This document shows, one piece after another, positions 1-5,236 of a stretch of 5,236 bases of DNA (position 1 is its first letter; each line of letters begins with the position of its first letter). Source of the DNA: Anaerolineae bacterium (lineage in GTDB: Bacteria; Chloroflexota; Anaerolineae; 4572-78; J111). The notes under the pieces were generated by a model. That model worked only from the letters and a program-made list of their open reading frames with translations. It was not told the DNA's origin and did no database searches. The stretch lies in contig JAGRBY010000523.1 of assembly GCA_020433835.1 (NCBI GenBank), positions 1 through 5,236 on the forward strand, given 5' to 3'. A program made the translations under genes and the position numbers.

Positions 1-222
1 GGATTTTTTCTTTTTATTTTCTTGATCCGTTAATCCTGCCAATCATGTTCTTAATAATGGCGAAAAACGAATGACACTAACGGTTTTTGAACTTCCTCAT
101 CCCCTGTTACAAACCGCTTGAAGCATGCGTTACCGCGAACTTCGTCGTTAGGCTTACGTCTTGAAGATTTGTCTAAAAAGTAACTGCTTTAAGACGATCT
201 AATGATGGTGTAACACACCAGC

Positions 223-1542
223 CTACGGAAAAACACCGCGCTGGACAATAGCATCAGCTACGCGCGAAATACCGAGCATAAACGCGCCTTGCCGCAAATT
301 AACGGTGTTCCGTTCGCTGAACTCGTAAACCTGCCGGAAGGCGATATCCAAGAACTGCCGCAGATTTTTGTGCACAACCTCTATCTCCCACGGAAATGCC
401 TGCAAACCTTGCACCCACTCGAAATAACTGACCGTCACGCCGCCGCCATTAGCCAAAATATCGGGTACAACAACGACCCCACGCTCGGTTAGAATTTTAT
501 CAGCGTCGGCGCTGGTCGGGCCGTTGGCTCCTTCAACTATAAACTTGGCTTGAATTTGATCCGCGTTACGTGACGTAATCTGATCTTCCAGGGCAGCGGG
601 GATAAGGACATCGCACGGCAGCGTTAAAAGCTCTTCGTTCGTAATCTTATCCACATCAAATTCATTCTGGCAGCCTTCCAGCGTGCGCGTCGGCGAGGTG
701 CGGGTGTAGGCAAACATCTTTTCGACATCCAAGCCGTTGGGGTTGTAGTAGCCGCCCGATACATCACTGACAGCCACGACCTTACAGCCATCCTGGGCCA
801 GATAGTAGGCTGCCCAATACCCTACTTTACCAAAGCCTTGAACCACCACTTTGGTTCCCTCAACGGGCAGGTTATTGCGTTTCAACGTGCTTTCGGCGAT
901 GATGGCCACGCCCAAACCGGTCGCACCGGCTCGGCCCTGGCTGCCCCCTAAGGTGATCGGTTTGCCGGTAACAATCTCGTGGGTGGCTTCGCCGTGGAAA
1001 GCGCTGTAGGTATCGCTCATCCAGGCCATTATGCGCTCGTCGGTGTTGACATCGGGCGCGGGAATATCTTTCTTGGGGCCGATAATGGGCAAAATAGCAT
1101 AGGTATAACGTCGGGTCAGACGGCGCAGTTCATTTTCGGAAAGCGAGTTCGGGCTAACACAAATTCCCCCTTTCGCTCCGCCGTAGGGCAAATTAAGTAC
1201 GGCGCATTTCCAGGTCATCAACTGGGCCAGGGCCGTAACCTCTTCAAGCGAAACATTGGCGTGGTAGCGTACCCCCCCTTTACACGGTCCGCGCACGTTG
1301 GTGTGCTGCACCCGATAGCCGGTGTATACCTCAATATCGCCCTCGTCATTGAGAATGGGTAAAGCTACAGTCAACGACCGTTCGCAGTTGCGCAGACGCT
1401 GATGCATGCCCGGCGACAAATTAAGCCGTTCAGCCGCATCATCCAGATGGCTGTAAGCCGAAAACAGCATGCGCGTTCCGGGCGATTCCTTTATAGTTGA
1501 TTTTTCTCTTTCGGGGGTTAAAACAGGAGAATTGATTGTCAT
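223..1542 (-). CDS. gdhA: Glutamate dehydrogenase (Glu/Leu/Phe/Val dehydrogenase family), complete
   Basis: Catalyses reversible oxidative deamination of glutamate to 2-oxoglutarate and ammonia with NAD(P), in the cytoplasm and probably as a hexamer like other ~420-450-residue family members. Seen in the 439-residue product: the substrate-binding segment GPCKGGVRY (85-93, K88), K112 in MTWKCAV, the catalytic-lysine motif LPYGGAKGGI (118-127, K124) and the catalytic aspartate in PAPDVNTDE (D164). These match, shifted by one, the well-known K89/K113/K125/D165 set of Clostridium symbiosum GDH. The C-terminal half is a Rossmann domain with GFGKVG (236-241), followed by EGANGP (338-342) and NGGGVTVSYFEW (365-376). 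D260, after the second strand, is compatible with NAD use, but cofactor choice cannot be settled by eye. The first ATG is favoured because GAGGA lies 7 nt upstream (complement of 1550-1554). The stop is TAG at 223-225. It is transcribed away from the transglutaminase gene. No frameshift or missing key residue was seen. Confidence 0.97.
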   Translation of the reverse strand: MTINSPVLTPEREKSTIKESPGTRMLFSAYSHLDDAAERLNLSPGMHQRLRNCERSLTVALPILNDEGDIEVYTGYRVQHTNVRGPCKGGVRYHANVSLEEVTALAQLMTWKCAVLNLPYGGAKGGICVSPNSLSENELRRLTRRYTYAILPIIGPKKDIPAPDVNTDERIMAWMSDTYSAFHGEATHEIVTGKPITLGGSQGRAGATGLGVAIIAESTLKRNNLPVEGTKVVVQGFGKVGYWAAYYLAQDGCKVVAVSDVSGGYYNPNGLDVEKMFAYTRTSPTRTLEGCQNEFDVDKITNEELLTLPCDVLIPAALEDQITSRNADQIQAKFIVEGANGPTSADADKILTERGVVVVPDILANGGGVTVSYFEWVQGLQAFPWEIEVVHKNLRQFLDIAFRQVYEFSERNTVNLRQGAFMLGISRVADAIVQRGVFP

Positions 1543-1584
1543 AGTTTTGTCCTCATTTTATCTCGTTCATGGAGATGAATAAGC

Positions 1585-1602
1585 TCCGTCACCGTTGACG
1601 GA
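1585..1602 (-). promoter_or_regulatory. Hairpin in the predicted gdhA 5' leader
   Basis: TCCGTCA and TGACGGA form a perfect 7-bp inverted repeat around a 4-nt loop. It lies about 43 nt upstream of the gdhA ATG and downstream of the predicted promoter, so it would be in the mRNA leader. It could stabilise the transcript or be a palindromic operator. There is no T-run after it on the minus strand, so it is not a terminator. Confidence 0.35.
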
Positions 1603-1626
1603 ACCGGATGAATAATACTACCTAAT

Positions 1627-1655
1627 ATTCTAGGCAGGAGCCAGATTGACTGCAA
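1627..1655 (-). promoter_or_regulatory. Putative sigma70-type promoter of gdhA
   Basis: On the minus strand, TTGCAG (complement of 1650-1655) is followed after 17 bp by TAGAAT (complement of 1627-1632), a 5/6 match to the -10 consensus with ideal spacing. A run of eight T on the minus strand (1661-1668) sits just upstream of the -35 box and resembles an A/T-rich UP element. Transcription would start near 1620, giving a leader of about 78 nt before the ATG. The -35 box matches consensus at only 3/6, so this is a prediction. Confidence 0.5.
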
Positions 1656-1697
1656 GTTGCAAAAAAAATACGTTTTTCTACCTCTCTCGCCGTACTC

Positions 1698-1845
1698 GGT
1701 AGATCTGCACTAAACCGTGGTGAAGAAAAATTAGACAGAATTAACATGATTTACCGAATTATGACAGATAAAATCGTCACAATCTTGTTAATTCTGTCGA
1801 TTATCTTCGCAGTTTTATGTTTCTACGGTTTAATGTTGCGCTACC
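1698..1845. mobile_element. MITE-like non-autonomous element, 148 bp, with 9-bp target duplication
   Basis: The ends are imperfect 21-bp terminal inverted repeats matching at 16 of 21 positions. The left end (1698-1718) starts GGTAG and finishes TAAACCGT. The right end (1825-1845), read on the other strand, also starts GGTAG and finishes TAAACCGT, with 8 variable bases between in each. Directly outside both ends is the same 9-bp sequence GCCGTACTC (1689-1697 and 1846-1854), a textbook target-site duplication. Further inside is a perfect 13-bp inverted repeat (1734-1746 / 1786-1798) with a 39-nt loop. The element holds no meaningful ORF, so it would need a transposase in trans. A 9-bp duplication occurs among others in the IS1, IS4 and IS256 families; the donor family cannot be told from the sequence alone. 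Confidence 0.75.
1734..1798. repeat. Internal perfect inverted repeat of the MITE-like element
   Basis: GACAGAATTAACA at 1734-1746 is exactly complementary to TGTTAATTCTGTC at 1786-1798, separated by 39 nt. Shorter GAAGA (1722-1726) and TCTTC (1804-1808) arms lie outside it. With the terminal repeats, the whole element could fold into one long interrupted stem when transcribed. Confidence 0.8.
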
Positions 1846-1867
1846 GCCGTACTCAACTTACAGCTAT

Positions 1868-1879
1868 TTCAAATTTGAA
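1868..1879. repeat. Perfect 12-bp palindrome
   Basis: TTCAAATTTGAA is self-complementary over 12 bp. It lies in the spacer between the MITE-like element and the tandem array, about 250 bp upstream of the predicted gdhA -10 box. It may be a dimer-binding operator, but AT-rich palindromes of this length also occur by chance. No gene is otherwise visible between 1855 and 1921. Confidence 0.3.
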
Positions 1880-1921
1880 CTTTGTTTGCGACCCATAAGA
1901 GGCAAAATTGATGCCTATCTG

Positions 1922-2045
1922 CCGAAAAAATGACTCCTACCATCCGAAAAACGATTCCTACCACGGAAAAATGACTCCTACCGTCCGAAAAACGATTCCT
2001 ACCACGGAAAAATGATTCCTACCGCAGAAATATGACTCCTACCGC
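1922..2045. repeat. Tandem array of 20/21-bp units with phased A-tracts
   Basis: Six units share the core GAYTCCTACC, at 1932, 1953, 1973, 1994, 2014 and 2034, spaced 21, 20, 21, 20 and 20 bp. Each core is preceded by an A-tract of 5-6 A (interrupted in the last unit) with the general form CCGAAAAAYGAYTCCTACC. A higher-order 41-bp unit is visible: 1944-1984 and 1985-2025 agree at 39 of 41 bases. A decayed seventh unit follows at about 2046-2063. The spacing is about two helical turns, so A-tracts and cores all face the same side of the DNA. The 41-bp period and in-frame stops rule out a coding repeat. Confidence 0.85.
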
Positions 2046-2130
2046 CTCCAAACGAGTCTTTCCCCTGAAGGAAATAGGGATTGTCGCCATGCCGTTAAAC
2101 AGCAAAACAATCGGGAGCCATCCATCGTTC

Positions 2131-2324
2131 AAACTTAAATGTGCCGACCTAACTTAACTCAAGTTGCTACCCATCAGCAGATGAAGTAAGTTTCACCGCG
2201 AAGACGCCAAGTTCGCCAAGTTTTTATAAAAAATCTTCGTGTTCTTTGCGTCTTTGCGGTTCAATTAGGTTGTTTGGCCTAAAGGTGACAACTTGGGTTA
2301 ACTTATAATCGGCTTGCAAAGTTT
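2131..2324. repeat. Long imperfect inverted-repeat element (possible second MITE-like unit)
   Basis: The left arm (about 2131-2171) and right arm (about 2284-2324) are complementary with small gaps. Each carries, from outside inwards, AAACTT, then GCCGA, then TAAnTTAAC, CAAGTTG and ACC. The inner 22 nt (2150-2171 versus 2284-2305) match at 18 of 22 positions. The arms enclose a separate hairpin at 2195-2260. I could not find a clear target duplication, so the exact ends are uncertain. The right arm contains the -35 box of the predicted promoter for the transglutaminase gene. No ORF of note lies inside. Confidence 0.6.
2195..2260. repeat. Dispersed-type intergenic palindrome (ACCGCGAAGACGC family)
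   Basis: The left arm 2195-2220 (ACCGCGAAGACGCC..., ending CCAAG) and the complement of 2235-2260 (ACCGCAAAGACGCA..., ending CGAAG) agree at 19 of 26 positions and close on an A/T-only loop (2221-2234). I recognise the pattern GCGAAGACGC...GCGTCTTTGCGGT as a palindromic repeat common between genes in Chloroflexota, cyanobacteria and other environmental bacteria. That is recollection, not a search result. It has no obvious protein product. Confidence 0.65.
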
Positions 2325-2342
2325 TTAACCAACAAGTATAAT
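2314..2342 (+). promoter_or_regulatory. Near-consensus sigma70-type promoter upstream of the transglutaminase gene
   Basis: TTGCAA (2314-2319, 4/6 to the -35 consensus) and TATAAT (2337-2342, perfect -10) are separated by exactly 17 bp. Transcription would start near 2349, giving a leader of about 150 nt before the ATG at 2502. The -35 box sits in the right arm of the inverted-repeat element. It is the best promoter-like sequence I found on this strand. Confidence 0.6.
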
Positions 2343-2372
2343 CGACAAATCCCTTGTCCTGAATTCTATATC

Positions 2373-2392
2373 TGTCCTGCCGTTACAGGGCA
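2373..2392 (+). promoter_or_regulatory. Leader hairpin with a second competing 5' arm
   Basis: TGTCCTG (2373-2379) can pair with CAGGGCA (2386-2392) through 7 bp including one G-U, closing a 6-nt loop. An identical TGTCCTG copy at 2355-2361 could pair with the same 3' arm, so two mutually exclusive folds are possible. The hairpin lies in the predicted leader between promoter and terminator. It matches no riboswitch class I know. Confidence 0.35.
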
Positions 2393-2428
2393 CACGAATA
2401 AATTAGCCAACCAAACCAAACAGCCATG

Positions 2429-2476
2429 ACGCTCACGCAAACAACGACACTGTTGTGTACCGGTGAGCGTTTTTTT
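2429..2476 (+). terminator. Rho-independent terminator or attenuator just before the transglutaminase gene
   Basis: ACGCTCAC (2429-2436) is perfectly complementary to GTGAGCGT (2463-2470), and an inner ACAAC/GTTGT stem (2441-2445 / 2452-2456) stacks inside it. The stem is followed by a run of seven T (2470-2476), so it is oriented for plus-strand transcripts. It ends 25 bp before the start codon at 2502. No plus-strand protein gene lies upstream in the window. It therefore either ends a short RNA starting near 2349 or attenuates transcription of the downstream gene. Confidence 0.75.
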
Positions 2477-2501
2477 ATACCACTGAAATGAAGGAGCTGT
2501 T

Positions 2502-5236
2502 ATGTCCATCCACGTGGCAATCAACCACAAAACGCATTACCGCTACGACCGTCTGGTAGCGCTGTCGCCGCATATTTTCCGGCTGAGACCGGCTCCACAC
2601 AGTCGCACGCCCATCGAAGCCTACTCGCTGACCATTCGGCCCGAGCCGCATTTTATTAACTGGCAGCAAGATCCCTTTGGCAATTACCTGGCCCGCGTCG
2701 TTTTCCCCGAACAGGCCGACGAACTCTACATTGAGGTCGATGTTGTGGCCGATATGACGGTCATTAACCCCTTCGATTTCTTTGTGGAAGAGTCCGCCGA
2801 AAAATATCCGTTCAACTATTCCGCCCAAGAAGCCAAAGAGCTGGCCCCTTACATGGAAATCAAAGAGCAAGGCCCGCTGCTGATGAAGTGGATGTCCGGC
2901 GTCGACCGTTCTGAAAAACCCATCGTCGATTTTCTGGTTTACCTCAACCAGCGCCTGTGGAACGATCTCAACTACACCGTCCGCATGGAGCCGGGTATCC
3001 AAACCTGCGAAGAAACGCTTGAAAAAGCCCTTGGCTCCTGCCGCGACTCCGGCTGGCTGCTGGTTCAGGTTTTACGCCATTTGGGGTTGGCGGCCCGTTT
3101 TGTATCCGGCTATCTAGTTCAACTCACCGCCGATATTGAAGCCCTCGACGGCCCCTCCGGCCCGAAAGAAGATTTCACCGACCTGCACGCCTGGGCCGAG
3201 GTCTATATTCCCGGCGCGGGCTGGCTGGGCCTCGATCCCACCTCCGGCCTTTTTGCCGGTGAAGGCCACATCCCGCTGGCCTGCACGCCCGATCCCGTCA
3301 GCGCCGCGCCCGTCACCGGCTATACCGGCAAATGTGAGGTCATCGACTTCAATTTCGATAACTCCGTCCGGCGCGTTCACGAAGACCCGCGCGTAACCAA
3401 ACCCTACACCGAGGAGCAGTGGGCGGCCATCAACGCCTTAGGGCAGCAGGTTGATGACAAACTCACCGCCAACGATGTTCGCCTGACCATGGGCGGCGAA
3501 CCGACCTTCGTCTCTATCGATGATATGGATTCTGCTGAATGGAACACCGCCGCCGATGGCCCCCACAAGCGCGAACTGGCCGGTAATCTCATCCGGCGGC
3601 TGCAAACCACCTTCGGCAAGGGCGGTGTTCGCTACTACGGCCAGGGCAAATGGTATCCCGGCGAACAGATCCCCCGTTGGAAACTGGCCTGCTATTGGCG
3701 CACCGACGGCGTGCCGATGTGGCGCTACCCCGGCTTACTGGCCGAGGAGGAAACCAACTACGGCTTTGGCATCGACCATGCCAAACGCTTTACCGATGAA
3801 TTGTGCCACTGGCTGCGAATACCCACCAAATACGTCAAACCCGGCTACGAAGACATCTTCTACTTTTTGTGGGAAGAGGGTCGCCTACCGGCCAACGTCG
3901 ATCCGCTCAAAGCCAATCTCAAAGACCCGCTCGAACGGCGGCGGCTGGCCGAACTGTTGGAGCGCGACTTAGGTCAACCGACCGGTTACGTCCTCCCGCT
4001 CGGCTGGAACTATCGCGACCAAGCCTGGGACAGCAGCCCCTGGGATTTTCGGCGCGGCCAGATGTTCCTCATCCCCGGCGACTCGCCGATGGGCTTGCGC
4101 CTGCCGCTAAGCTCGCTGCCCTGGATGGCCGAGGAAGAGGTCGAGCCGTTCATCGAGCGTTCCCAATTCGATGACTTTCAGCCGTTGGCCAATTATCAGC
4201 AGTTGGTGCAGCAGCGGGCCGAACAACCCACCCCGGAAGATGCTCCGCCCCGCGCCACGCAAATACGGGATGTTGTTCACACCGCCATCAGCATCGAGCC
4301 GCGCCACGGTCGCCTCTACATCTTTATGCCGCCGTGCAGTTATTTGGAGCATTATCTTGATCTGTTGGCCGCCATCGAGCTAACCGCCGAAAAGCTGTCG
4401 ATGCCGGTGGTGATAGAAGGGTACGAACCCCCGTCAGACCCGCGTCTGCAAAAAATTCTGGTTACACCCGACCCCGGCGTGATTGAGGTTAATATCCACC
4501 CAGCCAACGATTGGAAATCGCTGGTCAGCAACATCGAAGTGCTGTATGAGCAGGCCCGACTGGCCCGGCTCGGCACCGAGAAGTTTATGCAGGATGGTCG
4601 CCATACCGGCACGGGTGGCGGCAACCACGTGACGATGGGCAGCACCAGTGCCGTTGACAGTCCTTTTCTACGCCGACCCGATCTGCTGCGTAGCCTGGTG
4701 ACCTACTGGCAGCACCATCCGGGGCTGTCGTATCTGTTTGCCGGTATGTTCATCGGCCCTACCAGTCAGGCCCCCCGCGTTGATGAAGGGCGCGAGGAAC
4801 AGCTTTATGAGTTGGAAATCGCTTTCCAACAACTGCCTAAACCCGGCGAACCGGTCTTTCCCTGGTTGGTCGATCGCGTTTTCCGCAACCTGCTGGTCGA
4901 TATTACCGGCAACACCCACCGCGCCGAATTCTGCATCGACAAGTTGTACTCGCCGGATTCCGCCACCGGGCGGTTGGGTCTGGTGGAAATGCGCGCCTTC
5001 GAGATGCCGCCGCATGCCCGCATGAGCCTGATGCAGATGCTGCTGTTGCGCGGCTTGGTGGCGCGGTTCTGGGAGCGGCCCTATGCGGGTCGAGAATTGG
5101 TGCGCTGGGGCACGCGAATTCACGATCAGTTCATGCTGCCGCACTACGTATGGGCGGATTTCCAGGATGTGATCGGCGAGTTGAACGATGCCGGCTACCC
5201 GTTTGCGAGCGACTGGTTTCTGCCGTTCTTCGAGTT
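2502..5236 (+). CDS. Transglutaminase-like / DUF2126 (putative amidoligase) fusion protein, 3' end outside window
   Basis: An open frame of 911 codons runs from ATG at 2502 to the window edge with no stop. AAGGAG (2491-2496) lies 5 nt before the ATG and supports this start. Residues ~1-85 look like the bacterial transglutaminase N-terminal domain (HYRYDR, DPFGNY). Residues ~160-250 are the transglutaminase core, with C180 in GSCRDSGW, H229 in DLHAWAEVY and D245 in GLDPTSG as the catalytic triad. From ~328 (LTMGGEPTF) starts DUF2126 (COG4196), with GKWYPGEQIPRW (382-393), HTGTGGGNHVTMGS (701-714), RAEFCIDKL (807-815) and EMRAFEMPPH (829-838). Published comparative genomics predicts DUF2126 to be a glutamine-synthetase-fold COOH-NH2 ligase; the Gly-rich GNH segment and late acidic/Arg residues suit metal and ATP binding. 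There is no signal peptide or membrane segment, so it is probably cytoplasmic. Full-length relatives are about 1,100 residues, so roughly 200 are missing here. The substrate is unknown; peptide-bond cleavage plus ligation is inference. Confidence 0.94.
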   Translation, partial: MSIHVAINHKTHYRYDRLVALSPHIFRLRPAPHSRTPIEAYSLTIRPEPHFINWQQDPFGNYLARVVFPEQADELYIEVDVVADMTVINPFDFFVEESAEKYPFNYSAQEAKELAPYMEIKEQGPLLMKWMSGVDRSEKPIVDFLVYLNQRLWNDLNYTVRMEPGIQTCEETLEKALGSCRDSGWLLVQVLRHLGLAARFVSGYLVQLTADIEALDGPSGPKEDFTDLHAWAEVYIPGAGWLGLDPTSGLFAGEGHIPLACTPDPVSAAPVTGYTGKCEVIDFNFDNSVRRVHEDPRVTKPYTEEQWAAINALGQQVDDKLTANDVRLTMGGEPTFVSIDDMDSAEWNTAADGPHKRELAGNLIRRLQTTFGKGGVRYYGQGKWYPGEQIPRWKLACYWRTDGVPMWRYPGLLAEEETNYGFGIDHAKRFTDELCHWLRIPTKYVKPGYEDIFYFLWEEGRLPANVDPLKANLKDPLERRRLAELLERDLGQPTGYVLPLGWNYRDQAWDSSPWDFRRGQMFLIPGDSPMGLRLPLSSLPWMAEEEVEPFIERSQFDDFQPLANYQQLVQQRAEQPTPEDAPPRATQIRDVVHTAISIEPRHGRLYIFMPPCSYLEHYLDLLAAIELTAEKLSMPVVIEGYEPPSDPRLQKILVTPDPGVIEVNIHPANDWKSLVSNIEVLYEQARLARLGTEKFMQDGRHTGTGGGNHVTMGSTSAVDSPFLRRPDLLRSLVTYWQHHPGLSYLFAGMFIGPTSQAPRVDEGREEQLYELEIAFQQLPKPGEPVFPWLVDRVFRNLLVDITGNTHRAEFCIDKLYSPDSATGRLGLVEMRAFEMPPHARMSLMQMLLLRGLVARFWERPYAGRELVRWGTRIHDQFMLPHYVWADFQDVIGELNDAGYPFASDWFLPFFE

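Noticed and set aside
1..25. T-rich tract as the tail of a terminator for a plus-strand gene upstream of the window
   Set aside because: The required stem would lie outside the window, so it cannot be supported.
206..220. TGGTGT/ACACCA hairpin next to the gdhA stop as a terminator
   Set aside because: A 6-bp stem with 3-nt loop and no T-run following it on the minus strand; too weak to call.
979..1362. 127-codon open frame on the plus strand inside gdhA
   Set aside because: It is antisense to the catalytic domain of an intact glutamate dehydrogenase and has no recognisable domain.
1922..2063. Possible CRISPR array
   Set aside because: Units are contiguous with 20-21 bp period and no unique spacers; no cas genes are nearby.
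2453..2481. Alternative promoter TTGTGT-17 bp-TATACC overlapping the terminator
   Set aside because: Only 3/6 and 4/6 matches, and the sequence is explained by the terminator stem and T-run; the promoter at 2314-2342 is much better. It stays a possible explanation if RNA mapping shows a start near 2488.
2475..3002. 175-codon open frame on the minus strand
   Set aside because: It lies opposite the strongly conserved N-terminal and core transglutaminase coding sequence and overlaps the terminator; it resembles no known protein and is a codon-bias shadow.
3136..5144. Several open frames of 60-160 codons on both strands across the transglutaminase-DUF2126 region
   Set aside because: The frame beginning at 2502 runs unbroken through all of them and carries the family motifs; the others are composition shadows rich in Pro, Arg and Ala.
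5200..5236. Truncated transglutaminase-DUF2126 gene as a pseudogene
   Set aside because: The frame is open and conserved up to the last base; it is simply cut by the window edge.

Overview
The window carries two divergent protein-coding genes separated by about 960 bp of non-coding DNA rich in repeats. I think it comes from an environmental Chloroflexota-like bacterium (Anaerolineae or a relative). This is inferred from the protein flavour, the moderate-GC coding DNA and the palindromic intergenic repeats. No rRNA or other taxonomic marker is present, so the placement is tentative.

Layout. Bases 1-222 hold no gene: a T-rich start and a small hairpin next to the gdh stop, but no convincing terminator. 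Bases 223-1542 (minus strand) encode a complete 439-residue glutamate dehydrogenase with all catalytic lysines and the catalytic aspartate present. It has a good Shine-Dalgarno sequence and a plausible promoter at 1627-1655. From 1543 to 2501 there is no protein gene, but there is much structure. A 148-bp MITE-like element (1698-1845) has imperfect 21-bp terminal inverted repeats and a perfect 9-bp target duplication. A 20/21-bp tandem array (1922-2045) carries A-tracts in phase with two helical turns. A nested inverted-repeat element (about 2131-2324) encloses a second hairpin of a type I recognise as a dispersed intergenic repeat. After these come a near-consensus plus-strand promoter (2314-2342), a short leader with a hairpin, and a rho-independent terminator (2429-2476) only 25 bp before the next start codon.

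From 2502 to the end of the window (plus strand) one open frame of 911 codons runs off the edge. It encodes a fusion of a bacterial transglutaminase-like cysteine-protease-fold module (C180/H229/D245) and a DUF2126 domain, predicted in the literature to be an amidoligase of the glutamine-synthetase fold. The C-terminus lies outside the window.

The two genes are divergent and need not work together. gdh links glutamate and 2-oxoglutarate. The transglutaminase-DUF2126 protein belongs to a poorly understood peptide ligation/cleavage system whose usual partners (circularly permuted ATP-grasp, alpha-E protein, further transglutaminases) would be expected downstream, beyond the window. The most interesting points are the promoter-leader-terminator arrangement ahead of this gene, which suggests attenuation or a small RNA, and the cluster of three different repeat types in one spacer.
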